Assembly (NCBI GenBank): GCA_023436205.1
Contig: JAEZKC010000051.1
Span: 1-38,636, forward strand
Source of the DNA: Fibrobacterota bacterium
Lineage (GTDB): Bacteria; Fibrobacterota; Chitinivibrionia; Chitinivibrionales; Chitinispirillaceae
Direction: 5' to 3'
DNA length: 38,636 nucleotides
A program made the translations under genes and the position numbers. Shown here piece after piece: positions 31,596-38,636 of the stretch. The first letter of the stretch is position 1, and each line of letters begins with the position of its first letter. The notes below the pieces were generated by a model. That model was not told the origin of the DNA, made no database searches, and was given only the letters and a program-made list of their open reading frames with translations.

Positions 31596-32951
31596 ATGAA
31601 ACCGCTGCTGACCACCCTAATTTTTCTCTCTTCGTCTCTGCTTGTTATCGGCTCGGTTATGGTAAAGCCGCAGATTCGAATCTCTTTAGGAAAAAACTAT
31701 CGCTTTAAACTGGAAACTTATTTCCTTGCCGCACTCCTTGGGCCATTGTTCCTTTTTGCCTTCGGCCTCCTCTCTCCGGCCCAATCGCTCAGCTCTCTAT
31801 TCAGTACCGATGTAAGCAATCCCCTTAAAATTCTGGTACTGTTCTTTTCCATGGTTTTCTTAAGCACCTATCTGGATAAAACAGGATTTTTCGCCTGGTG
31901 TGCCCAGCTCAGCTTCAAAGCATCCGGGGGAAATCCAAAAGCATTGTTCTTTGTGCTTTATGCATCAGTTTCCATTTTAACCATTTTCACCTCTAACGAT
32001 ATAGTCATCCTAACCTTTACACCTTTTATTTATCATTTTGCCATCCGGGGAAATCTGAACCCTCTACCCTTTTTGATAGCGGAATTCTTCGCAGCCAACA
32101 CTTTCAGCATGATACTTTACATCGGTAACCCCACCAATATTTTCCTGGCCTCGGCCTTCTCTCTTGATTTTTTCACCTATGCCAGATGGATGTTTCTGCC
32201 GGGTCTGACGGCTGGGGTCTGTAATTTGGTCCTGCTATACCTCACCTTTAAAAAGGATCTTCTATCCTCAACCAAAATACAATTTGACAATTCGGATATC
32301 ATTCTAAAGGATAAACCAGGTACTCTTATCGGTACCCTTCACCTGGCCGCCGCAATTGTACTTCTATCTTTAGCGCCCTACATTCACCTCGAGATGTGGT
32401 CGATCGCAGCATTTACTGCCGTAAGTCTGATTTTGATACTCTTTATGAAAACAGTATTCACCCGCAAGGAAAGCGGTCTCAAGGCGACTTTCAGCTCTCT
32501 TCCCTGGCCAGTTATCCCATTTATCATTTCCATGTTTCTGATGGTGAACGCTCTTGCGTCATCCGGAATAACTCTGTCCATAGCACAGCTTCTTGACAAT
32601 ACCGAAAAAGGAAACCTCCTTCAAAGCACCCTCACTTACGGAATCTCTTCTGCCCTGCTCTGCAACATCATCAATAATATTCCCATGACTGTAGCACTGG
32701 GGGCTGTCCTCTCCTCCGGAACTCACTCGCTCTCAAATATACTGGCCGTAGCATTAGGGTCCAATCTGGGTGCCAATTTCACCCCCATCGGCGCTCTGGC
32801 CGGCATCATGTGGATGTCAATACTAAAGGAAAAATCAGTAAACCTCTCATTTGCCACCTTTACTGGGTATGGACTCAAAATTTCAGGGTTGACACTGATC
32901 GCTTCGCTTCTGGTACTTGCATTTCAATTTATGCTCTGGGGAAAACCCTAG
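31596..32951 (+). CDS. ArsB/NhaD/SLC13-type ion transporter
   Basis: 451 residues from the ATG at 31596, with GAAGGTG four bases upstream; an earlier in-frame ATG at 31491 lies in poor context. It is a polytopic inner-membrane protein with about eleven hydrophobic segments. The two halves carry the paired hairpin motifs of the IT superfamily: FTSNDIVILTFTPFI with NTFSMILYIGNPTNI, and LLCNIINNIPMTVALGAVL with GSNLGANFTPIGALAG. The SNDIVIL and NIINNIP asparagine motifs line the transport site. ArsB (arsenite), NhaD (Na+/H+) and dicarboxylate carriers share this fold. No ars genes are nearby, so the substrate is open. Confidence 0.85.
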   Translation: MKPLLTTLIFLSSSLLVIGSVMVKPQIRISLGKNYRFKLETYFLAALLGPLFLFAFGLLSPAQSLSSLFSTDVSNPLKILVLFFSMVFLSTYLDKTGFFAWCAQLSFKASGGNPKALFFVLYASVSILTIFTSNDIVILTFTPFIYHFAIRGNLNPLPFLIAEFFAANTFSMILYIGNPTNIFLASAFSLDFFTYARWMFLPGLTAGVCNLVLLYLTFKKDLLSSTKIQFDNSDIILKDKPGTLIGTLHLAAAIVLLSLAPYIHLEMWSIAAFTAVSLILILFMKTVFTRKESGLKATFSSLPWPVIPFIISMFLMVNALASSGITLSIAQLLDNTEKGNLLQSTLTYGISSALLCNIINNIPMTVALGAVLSSGTHSLSNILAVALGSNLGANFTPIGALAGIMWMSILKEKSVNLSFATFTGYGLKISGLTLIASLLVLAFQFMLWGKP

Positions 32952-32974
32952 GCGGCTTCAGTGTCCGCCTAGGG
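32946..32974 (+). terminator. hairpin after the transporter gene
   Basis: CCCTAGGCGG and CCGCCTAGGG form perfect 10-bp arms around nine bases. It overlaps the transporter stop codon. No T-run follows on the plus strand; on the minus strand TTTTC follows, so it may also end the SDR remnant transcript. Confidence 0.6.
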
Positions 32975-32977
32975 CTA

Positions 32978-33136
32978 TCAGCCATTAACCATTTCTCCAC
33001 CGTTTGGATAAATAGTCTGGCCTGTTATGTAGGAGGAATCTACGCTTGCCAGAAAAAGAATGCAGGATGCAACCTCATAGGGATGACCGGCCCTTTTCAT
33101 GGGAGTTCGCATTCCATGCTCTAGCACTTCATCTGC
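32978..33136 (-). pseudogene. C-terminal remnant of a short-chain dehydrogenase (SDR)
   Basis: The minus strand encodes about 52 residues ending in a proper TGA. They match the end of YgfF/general-stress-39-type SDR enzymes: TPMKRAGHPYEVASCILFLA, then SYITGQTIYPNGGEMVNG. An in-frame TGA at 33137-33139 closes the frame upstream, and the nucleotide-binding loop and catalytic Tyr-x-x-x-Lys of a complete enzyme are missing. The rest of the gene is absent, and the ilv promoter begins 17 bp further on. This is a clear gene fossil. Confidence 0.75.
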
Positions 33137-33152
33137 TCACGAAAAAAAATGT

Positions 33153-33180
33153 TTGCTTTATCCAAAATCGAACGTATATT
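33153..33180 (+). promoter_or_regulatory. probable ilv operon promoter
   Basis: TTGCTT and TATATT are separated by 16 bp and lie 38 bp upstream of the leader-peptide ATG. This places transcription start near 33187. Confidence 0.55.
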
Positions 33181-33218
33181 CTTTTTGATTATTGAATTTT
33201 CTTACAAAGAGAACTATA

Positions 33219-33320
33219 ATGACCCTTATCCAGCCTACAGTAAGCAAAAACACAATCGATACCGTTACAGTAGCTGTAGTGGTAAGTGTAGTAGTCGTAG
33301 ACTGGATAAAACAGCCGTAG
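33219..33320 (+). CDS. valine-rich ilv leader peptide
   Basis: A 33-codon frame from ATG to TAG, with AAAGAGA about seven bases upstream. Ten of 33 residues are valine; codons 16-27 (33264-33299) read VTVAVVVSVVVV, with Ile at 4, 13 and 30 and Leu at 3. This closely parallels the E. coli ilvBN leader peptide IvbL, which is also about 32 residues with valine runs. Its role is to sense charged tRNA-Val: ribosomes stall on the valine run when valine is scarce. The stop codon lies inside the 5' arm of the antiterminator. The peptide itself probably has no other function. Confidence 0.9.
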   Translation: MTLIQPTVSKNTIDTVTVAVVVSVVVVDWIKQP

Positions 33321-33385
33321 GGGTCCCTAATACAGATTTTTAAACAGGCCCCTGCGGCGAAAGCAGCAGGGGCCTTTCTTTTTTT
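33314..33385 (+). promoter_or_regulatory. transcription attenuator of ilvBN (antiterminator/terminator switch)
   Basis: The terminator stem is AGGCCCCTGC (33346-33355) with GCAGGGGCCT (33366-33375), followed by TTCTTTTTTT. The competing antiterminator is GCCGTAGGGG (33314-33323), which pairs completely (one G-U) with CCCCTGCGGC (33349-33358), using the 5' arm of the terminator. The two structures cannot coexist. A ribosome stalled on the valine codons leaves 33314-33323 free, so the antiterminator forms and ilvBN is read. A ribosome that reaches the TAG at 33318 covers it, so the terminator forms. Confidence 0.9.
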
Positions 33386-33405
33386 ATACCTTCTAAGGAG
33401 GAACT

Positions 33406-35070
33406 ATGAAGTTATCAGGGGCAGAGATAATCATCCATCTGCTCGAGCGGCAGGGAATCGATACAATTGCCGGCATTCCGGGCGGCTCAAATCTCCCGCT
33501 CTATAATGCACTTTACAAGAGCAAACAGATTAAGCACATCCTGGTGCGTCAGGAGCAGGCCGGTGGATTCATCGCGCAGGGAATGACCCGTTCAACCGGA
33601 AAAGTCGCCGTATGCTTCGCCACCTCCGGTCCAGGTGCCACAAACCTGATTACCGCCATCGCCGATGCCCGGCTGGATTCCATCCCCATCGTGGCCATTA
33701 CAGGACAGGTTCCTCACTCTATGATCGGCACCGATGCCTTTCAGGAAGTTGACACTTACGGTATGAGTCTGCCAATCACCAAGCATAACTTTCTGGTTCG
33801 TTCCCCAGAAGAACTGCTGACCGTGATCCCTGAAGCCTTCCGCATCGCCGCATCCGGAAGACCGGGCCCCGTACTCATCGATGTTCCCAAAGATGTTCAG
33901 GCTAAACAGATCGAAGTTGATTCCTGGCCCGAACCCGGTAAAAAGGAGGCCTTCCCCTCTTTTGATAAGGAAGCCCTGAAAAAAGCTGCGGAAATGATCG
34001 AAGCAGCTGAGCGTCCGGTTCTCTATGCCGGCGGTGGAATTATGCATGCCGATTGCGCCGATGCACTTATCAGGATGGCTGAAAAAGGATCCATCCCCAC
34101 CACGTTAACGCTCATGGGTCTTGGGCTGATGCCTACTGATCATCCTCTGTACCTCGGGATGCTTGGCATGCACGGAGCTCGCTTCACCAATCGTATTCTC
34201 GGTGAGGCAGACCTGCTCATTGCACTTGGTGTCAGATTTGACGACCGCGCTACGGGAAAGCTGGCCGAATTCTGCCCCAATGCAAAGGTTATACATATCG
34301 ATATAGACAAGTCAGAAATCGGCAAACTACGCAAACCGCAGATCGGGATCACAGGTGACGTTTCTGAAGTGCTTCCTGCCTTGTGCGATCTGATCTCTGA
34401 AAGGAAAAGGGAAAACTGGACCTCCCACGTTACCGAGGAAAAGAACCAGTTTCCTCTCAGCTCTCAAAGCTGCGAAGACGGCATGCATCCGCTTGACATC
34501 ATCAGGGAAATTGCATCAGCCGCGCGGCCAGATGCAGTTATCGCCACCGATGTGGGCCAGCACCAGATGTGGGTGGCTCAAGGCTATCCCTTCAAAATGC
34601 CCCGCACCCTTCTTTCATCGGGAGGTCTCGGCACCATGGGATTTGGCCTGCCAGCAGCGCTGGGTGCTGCCTTCGCAGATTCATCCAAGCAGGTTATATG
34701 CTTTACAGGTGATGGCTCGCTTCTGATGAACATTCAGGAACTGGCCACTCTCGCAGAACACAATCTTAATGTAAAAGTGATGCTTTTCAATAATGGCCAT
34801 CTCGGTCTTGTCCGCCAGCAGCAGGAACTGTTCTATAACAAGAACTACATCGCTTCCCGCTTCGCGGCAAACCCGGACTTCATCACCATCGCCAAGGGTT
34901 TCGGGGTGCCCAGCTTTTCAGTTTCATCAGTGGATGAACTGCTGCTGACTCTTCCCCAGGTGATGTCTCAGAACGGTCCTGCGCTTGTCAATATTGCAGT
35001 CGAACACCATCACAATGTGCTGCCCATGGTGCCTCCCGGAGCAGCCAACCTGGAAATGATCGGGGGTTAA
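33406..35070 (+). CDS. ilvB: acetolactate synthase large subunit, AHAS I type
   Basis: A 554-residue thiamine-diphosphate enzyme making acetolactate or acetohydroxybutyrate, the first common step of valine, leucine and isoleucine synthesis. Visible features are IPGGSNLPLY, catalytic Glu E50 (LVRQEQAGG) and the FATSGPGATNLITAIADA loop. A central FAD-type domain carries GVRFDDRATGKL. The C-terminal ThDP motif is GDGSLLMNIQELATLAEHNLNVKVMLFNN. The segment LVRQQQELFY resembles E. coli IlvB rather than IlvI or IlvG. AAGGAGG lies five bases before the ATG. Expression is controlled by the attenuator immediately upstream. Confidence 0.96.
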   Translation: MKLSGAEIIIHLLERQGIDTIAGIPGGSNLPLYNALYKSKQIKHILVRQEQAGGFIAQGMTRSTGKVAVCFATSGPGATNLITAIADARLDSIPIVAITGQVPHSMIGTDAFQEVDTYGMSLPITKHNFLVRSPEELLTVIPEAFRIAASGRPGPVLIDVPKDVQAKQIEVDSWPEPGKKEAFPSFDKEALKKAAEMIEAAERPVLYAGGGIMHADCADALIRMAEKGSIPTTLTLMGLGLMPTDHPLYLGMLGMHGARFTNRILGEADLLIALGVRFDDRATGKLAEFCPNAKVIHIDIDKSEIGKLRKPQIGITGDVSEVLPALCDLISERKRENWTSHVTEEKNQFPLSSQSCEDGMHPLDIIREIASAARPDAVIATDVGQHQMWVAQGYPFKMPRTLLSSGGLGTMGFGLPAALGAAFADSSKQVICFTGDGSLLMNIQELATLAEHNLNVKVMLFNNGHLGLVRQQQELFYNKNYIASRFAANPDFITIAKGFGVPSFSVSSVDELLLTLPQVMSQNGPALVNIAVEHHHNVLPMVPPGAANLEMIGG

Positions 35071-35072
35071 CA

Positions 35073-35372
35073 ATGGAAACTAAAGCAAATACAGTTATTG
35101 AACTGATCGTCAACAACCATCCCGGTGTCATGTCACACATCACCGGGCTTTTCTCCCGAAGAGCGTACAACCTGGAGGGGATCCTTTGCGGAGAAATTGG
35201 CAACGGAACACAGAGCCGCATGTATCTGCTGGTCAGCAATGATGAAACGCTGGAGCAGATCTGCGCTCAGCTGGAAAAATTGTATGATGTAGCTGAGGTT
35301 TCGGTTCGCGAGGACTACGACCATACCATCTTCAACAGACTGCATGAACTGGTCTCCGGACCAATAATGTAA
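35073..35372 (+). CDS. ilvN: acetolactate synthase small regulatory subunit
   Basis: A 99-residue ACT-domain protein: VIELIVNNHPGVMSHITGLF then RRAYNLEGILCGEIGNGTQS, the usual valine-binding ACT layout. It lacks the C-terminal domain of the longer IlvH subunits, so in size and form it matches E. coli IlvN (96 residues). It activates the large subunit and gives valine feedback inhibition. It starts three bases after ilvB, so the two are translated from one message. Confidence 0.95.
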   Translation: METKANTVIELIVNNHPGVMSHITGLFSRRAYNLEGILCGEIGNGTQSRMYLLVSNDETLEQICAQLEKLYDVAEVSVREDYDHTIFNRLHELVSGPIM

Positions 35373-35392
35373 CTATCAGCTGATCAATGATT

Positions 35393-35420
35393 AAAAGCCG
35401 GCACTTTTGTGTCGGCTTTT
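35393..35420. terminator. bidirectional terminator between ilvN and the QueG-like gene
   Basis: AAAAGCCGGC and GTCGGCTTTT (one G-T pair) form a 10-bp stem with flanking A and T runs, serving both convergent genes. Confidence 0.85.
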
Positions 35421-35436
35421 CCCATGAAAACTAATT

Positions 35437-36171
35437 CTAGCCTGCTTTAACAATCGATTCCTCGTCCCAACTCCTCACTCCCAGAGCACTGGGACAAACC
35501 TTCCTGCATTCACAGCATTTCTTAAGAATGTACCCCTTCCCATTACGGAAGTTAGACAAAGGACGACATTCCTGCTGATTTACTGTGATTCCATCCAGAG
35601 CATTTCTAGGACAGGAATCAAGGCATAACCGGCACCCTTCAGGACACACTTCGTAATCGACAAGATCATCAGACACAAGCTCCCGGTTTACCAGCAGCGC
35701 TCCGATCTGTACCATATTGCCCAGTTCACGGTTTATAAGCAGCGAGTTCTTCCCAAGTCTGCCCAGCCCTGCAAGTTCCGCAGCATGTCGAAGGGACATT
35801 ATTCCCCTTCCATACTGATTATGATCATCCCAGTATTCATAGGGATCATCACTGGGAATCATTACACTGCCAACACCAAGGCTCTCAAGTTTGAAAGAAA
35901 GTTTTAGAGAAATCCTGTCCACTTCGGTGCAAATCATGGAGTTAGCTTGTGTGTAAGGGATACAGCTCTGAGCAAACAGCACCTCCTGAGGCAACCGTTT
36001 GGCATAAACGACCACACATTTGGCCTGGTTGTAAATATCCCGGGGCATGAAACCCTCAGGGGCATTCCGGAATCTTTCCACCGGAGCTATTCCGCACAAA
36101 TCCGCTCCCAGATCATAGGCAATCTGCTTTATCTGAAATGAGGTTACTGTTTCAGATTGTGGACTGCTCAT
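35437..36171 (-). CDS. QueG-related double 4Fe-4S protein
   Basis: A 244-residue cytoplasmic protein with an N-terminal region as in epoxyqueuosine-reductase relatives (GADLCGIAPVERFRNAP, and AELAGLGRLGKNSLLIN near 135-151). A ferredoxin-like end carries two cysteine clusters: CPEGCRLCLDSCP near 175-187 and C-x-n-CCECRKVC near 201-225. True QueG proteins are about 380 residues with HEAT repeats and a corrinoid site, so this short form is probably a different redox protein of the same superfamily. Its partner is unknown. AGGAG lies five bases before the ATG. It diverges from the metalloprotease gene. Confidence 0.8.
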   Translation of the reverse strand: MSSPQSETVTSFQIKQIAYDLGADLCGIAPVERFRNAPEGFMPRDIYNQAKCVVVYAKRLPQEVLFAQSCIPYTQANSMICTEVDRISLKLSFKLESLGVGSVMIPSDDPYEYWDDHNQYGRGIMSLRHAAELAGLGRLGKNSLLINRELGNMVQIGALLVNRELVSDDLVDYEVCPEGCRLCLDSCPRNALDGITVNQQECRPLSNFRNGKGYILKKCCECRKVCPSALGVRSWDEESIVKAG

Positions 36172-36399
36172 ACCGCTCTCCTGATTAAAATTTTCTGTTC
36201 AGCAATTACTTTAACCCGAAAAAATGAATAGTGCGGAAAATCAGGAATGTGACGAGAATCACAAATGAGGCTTTTTCAATATTTAAATGTCAGAATATCA
36301 TTACAGTTGATGATCCGGTTGCTTGCTTCTCTCAAGGCAAATCATATATACTAAAAGAGCTGGTATCACAAAAGCACTCACCCTAAGGAACTCTGATAA
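36172..36399. promoter_or_regulatory. divergent promoter region with CRP-type site
   Basis: TGTGACGAGAATCACA at 36248-36263 is a perfect TGTGA-N6-TCACA palindrome flanked by AA and AA, the half-sites used by CRP-family regulators. It lies 77 bp upstream of the QueG-like start and 137 bp upstream of the metalloprotease start. No other gene or repeat is seen in this stretch. Confidence 0.6.
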
Positions 36400-37857
36400 A
36401 TGTCTGTATCATTAAGATCTTTCATAAAATTAGGTACACTACTGTTATTGCCTGTTCTCCTTTTCAATGGATGTCAGCCAGGCAGCAACCCTGCCACGAA
36501 CGAACCACCTGAGAGCCTTGTAAGCAAAATTCAGTCTGATGTTGACTATACCGCCGACAGAGTGGAAAAAATCAGAGGACTGGAATTCAAAAAACCTGTT
36601 TATGCAGGTCTTATGACCAAGGCTCAATTCAGTGAATACCTGACCTCAGATCCTGAATGGGAACAATACACCCAGAACACTTCAGCGATTACCAATATGC
36701 TCATTCAGACCGGTTACATTCTGAAATCCCACAATATAACCGATTTCGCGAAAACTCTAAAAGATTACTACTCCGGATTTCCCTATGCCTTTTACATGCC
36801 CGGAAAAGATTCCATAATAATTATTTGTCAGGATGGATCCTGTCGCGACATTGCAGAGCAGAGCAAGGACTATCTGTTTACAACCGTACTTGCCCATGAA
36901 CTTACCCACGCTCTGCAGGACCAGCATTTCGGATTGTCACCCGATACCGGATCCTATGCACGAACAACCGATTTTTCCTATGCTAAACAGTGCCTTCACG
37001 AAGGTGATGCATCTCTGGTGGAAGGCATTTACACTTACGAGCTATTTTACGGTTCGGGAGACTATACCGCAAATATGGCCTCCTCGTTCTGTATGACTCT
37101 GGCAGATACTTTTTATAACGGTTTGGATAACAGAATTTACAACTTCCCGAAATTTATGGAAGTACCCTCGCTTGCCCCCTATTACATTGGAGCAGCCTGG
37201 ATTTCCGGCAGATATGTAGATTACCAGTGGAACGGCGTTAACGAGCGATACAGAAGCGGTGAACTGTCCATGCTGGAGGTGTTATCGAATGATGAGCTGA
37301 CACCAACTCCTGTTTTGCTGAACAGGTTTTATAAATATATGGATAAGTCAGGATTCTGGTCTGAAGATGTCCTTGGCCCCATGGATATTTCTCTTATTCT
37401 CAATGAATTTGACTCCCCGGGAACTCTCAAGGAGCATCTTCGGTCAAGATACGGCTACAGAGGTGACAGACTGATTTACTGGAATCCATCCTCTGCCCGA
37501 AACGGATCTTTCATCTGGGCTTTCGCATTTGGAAATATATTCAGTGCTGAAAAAGCATTTCAGATACTTAGCTCTCTTGTTGCAGATGATAACGATATAT
37601 CGCAACGGGCTAATCTGACCTCAAAAACCGAAGTATCATCCAGTCATCATGAGTTCGTTGGGGAGTACAAATCGGCAGTCATTACAAAGGATTCACTTGT
37701 GTGGTGGGTTGAAAATCTGGGGGAAAACCACCAGGCGGTAATTGAAGAGATATCAAATCCACAAATGGTAAAAGCGCAAATTTCTGCTCCTGCAAGTGCT
37801 CATAATTCGATTTTTTCCCTGCTGGACAGGAGAAGAAAGCTGGAAAAGCTCAGGTAA
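36400..37857 (+). CDS. gluzincin-type zinc metalloprotease lipoprotein
   Basis: 485 residues with signal peptide and lipobox LFNGC (C25), so it is anchored in the envelope. The zinc motif is HELTH at 166-170 (VLAHELTHALQDQHF), and EGDAS at 201-205 supplies the likely third ligand, the gluzincin arrangement. A long helical C-terminal region follows, with GYRGDRLIYW and an amphipathic end. The peptidase subfamily is widespread but uncharacterised; the substrate is unknown. The gene has its own upstream region containing a CRP-type palindrome. It is followed directly by the 242-bp repeat array. Confidence 0.85.
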   Translation: MSVSLRSFIKLGTLLLLPVLLFNGCQPGSNPATNEPPESLVSKIQSDVDYTADRVEKIRGLEFKKPVYAGLMTKAQFSEYLTSDPEWEQYTQNTSAITNMLIQTGYILKSHNITDFAKTLKDYYSGFPYAFYMPGKDSIIIICQDGSCRDIAEQSKDYLFTTVLAHELTHALQDQHFGLSPDTGSYARTTDFSYAKQCLHEGDASLVEGIYTYELFYGSGDYTANMASSFCMTLADTFYNGLDNRIYNFPKFMEVPSLAPYYIGAAWISGRYVDYQWNGVNERYRSGELSMLEVLSNDELTPTPVLLNRFYKYMDKSGFWSEDVLGPMDISLILNEFDSPGTLKEHLRSRYGYRGDRLIYWNPSSARNGSFIWAFAFGNIFSAEKAFQILSSLVADDNDISQRANLTSKTEVSSSHHEFVGEYKSAVITKDSLVWWVENLGENHQAVIEEISNPQMVKAQISAPASAHNSIFSLLDRRRKLEKLR

Positions 37858-37971
37858 TCGCCTCAAAAAGCAGGGGACGGACTACTTTTTTCCTTTTAAG
37901 GATTTATCCTGAATAAAAATAGTCCGTCCCTCCATTCTCCTAAAAACCAGCGACTTACAACATCGTCCCCC

Positions 37972-38115
37972 TCAGCCGGCTCCCAGCATCCCGCCCATCA
38001 GGGCTCCAATTACCGTGCTGCTGAGAGGACTGCTGGTGATCGGGCACACTCCGGATGAACAACCAATAAGCTTGGAATAAAGAAACCACACCAAAGCCCC
38101 AACCGCTTTGTAGAT
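37972..38115 (-). pseudogene. start-less DUF6132-like frame, copy 1
   Basis: 48 codons ending in TGA: a glycine-rich hydrophobic stretch, then KLIGCSSGVCPITSSP and LMGGMLGAG. The C-x4-C-P-I-T-S core is the DUF6132 signature, a small membrane protein of about 60-75 residues. The frame is interrupted upstream by a TAG within the adjoining hairpin and has no ATG; only an unsupported TTG or GTG at codons 8-9 could start it. The hairpin appears to have replaced the first few codons. The reading frame itself is intact. Confidence 0.55.
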
Positions 38116-38213
38116 GGGGACGGACTACTTTTTTCCTTTTAAGGATTTAACTGAATAAAGTAGTCCGTCCCTCGCATTCTCTTAAAAACCAGTGACTTAC
38201 AACATCGTCCCCC

Positions 38214-38357
38214 TCAGCCGGCTCCCAGCATCCCGCCCATCAGGGCTCCGAATACCGTACTGCTCAGAGGACTGCTGGTGATCGGACACACTCCGGATGA
38301 ACAACCAATAAGCTTGTAATAGAGAAACCCCACCAAAGCCCCAACCGCTTTGTAGAT
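38214..38357 (-). pseudogene. start-less DUF6132-like frame, copy 2
   Basis: Same 48-codon frame as copy 1, with GFLYYKLIGCSS in place of WFLYSKLIGCSS and TVFGAL in place of TVIGAL. No stop or frameshift has entered, and the upstream hairpin again removes the start. Confidence 0.55.
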
Positions 38358-38455
38358 GGGGACGGACTACTTTTTTCCTATTAAGGATTTAACTGAATAA
38401 AGTAGTCCGTCCCTCGCATTCTCTTAAAAACCAGTGACTTACAACATCGTCCCCC

Positions 38456-38599
38456 TCAGCCGGCTCCCAGCGTGCCGCCCATCAAGGCTCCAAATACCGA
38501 GCTGCTAAGAGGACTGCTGGTGATCGGACACACTCCGGATGAACAACCAATAAGCTTGGAATAGAGGAACCACACCAAAGCCCCAACCGCTTTGTAGAT
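38456..38599 (-). pseudogene. start-less DUF6132-like frame, copy 3
   Basis: Same frame again, with WFLYSKLIGC, SSSVFGAL and GGTLGAG variants. The hairpin of a fourth unit adjoins it at 38600. An intact parental gene may lie beyond the window. Confidence 0.55.
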
Positions 38600-38636
38600 G
38601 GGGACGGACTACATTTTCCTTTAAGGATTTAACCTG

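Larger units (their letters stand above)
37873..38636. repeat. tandem array of about 242-bp units, three full copies and a partial
   Basis: Units start at 37873, 38116, 38358 and 38600 (the last cut by the window end). Each begins with a GGGGACGGACTAC/GTAGTCCGTCCC hairpin around TTAAGGATTTAAC, as at 20739-20792. About 40 bp follows, then a minus-strand DUF6132-like reading frame. The three stop codons are exactly 242 bp apart. Copies differ by scattered substitutions, mostly conservative for the frame; copy 1 also has a slightly different hairpin. Confidence 0.9.

Noticed and set aside
33149..33343. 64-residue plus-strand frame across the ilv leader
   Set aside because: It is out of frame with the valine-rich leader peptide, overlaps the promoter and antiterminator, and has no domain or ribosome site.
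35437..36171. Calling the gene queG
   Set aside because: At 244 residues it is far shorter than epoxyqueuosine reductase and lacks the HEAT-repeat part, so only superfamily relation is supported.

Overview
Overall. This looks like a chromosomal window from a Gram-negative, double-membrane bacterium. It has lipoboxes on several secreted proteins, a TolC-type outer-membrane efflux protein, and SecD and SecF encoded separately. Base composition looks moderate and translation starts often carry AAGGAG-type ribosome sites. No rRNA, tRNA or CRISPR array was seen. The mix of genes and the many hairpin repeats would suit an uncultured lineage of the Fibrobacterota/Chitinispirillia or wider FCB kind, but that is a guess.

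Left accessory end (1-3390). A tyrosine recombinase (1103-2386, minus) is followed on the same strand by a small AT-rich orphan gene (342-722) and a long bulged palindrome (about 119-259) that resembles an integron attC site. This could be the edge of a reverse-oriented cassette array, but the recombinase lacks the extra segment typical of IntI. Upstream of it lie six tandem 21-bp repeats, a 164-bp element with perfect 18-bp inverted ends, and gene-free repeat debris.

Housekeeping and signalling (3453-10697). On the minus strand are secF and secD and a single-domain response regulator. On the plus strand is a PAS protein with a C-terminal four-cysteine motif. Then come an SH3 lipoprotein, a repeat island around a Y1 (RAYT-like) transposase, a DUF3795 protein and a CoA-binding protein.

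Efflux operon and sensor (10845-20645). A tight plus-strand operon encodes an outer-membrane factor, a lipoprotein adaptor, an ABC ATPase and two MacB/FtsX-type permeases. It converges on a very large multi-PAS hybrid histidine kinase.

Middle (20739-32980). In order: a hairpin repeat, a GT2 glycosyltransferase overlapping a divergent ParB-like protein, a small membrane protein, a SLOG-like protein, an MscS channel and a C-type-lectin lipoprotein. Next is a small cluster that looks like carotenoid modification: an aldehyde dehydrogenase divergent from a CrtI-type desaturase and an ICMT-like methyltransferase. It is followed by a YycJ-type metallo-beta-lactamase, a VOC protein, an ArsB/NhaD-type transporter and an SDR gene remnant.

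ilvBN (33153-35420). The strongest regulatory find is a complete transcription attenuator in front of ilvB and ilvN: promoter, a 33-codon valine-rich leader peptide, and mutually exclusive antiterminator and terminator stems. Both subunits look like E. coli AHAS I.

Right end (35437-38636). A QueG-like ferredoxin protein and a gluzincin lipoprotein diverge around a perfect CRP-type half-site palindrome. The window ends in a tandem array of about 242-bp units. Each unit joins a GGGGACGGACTA hairpin to a start-less DUF6132-like reading frame.
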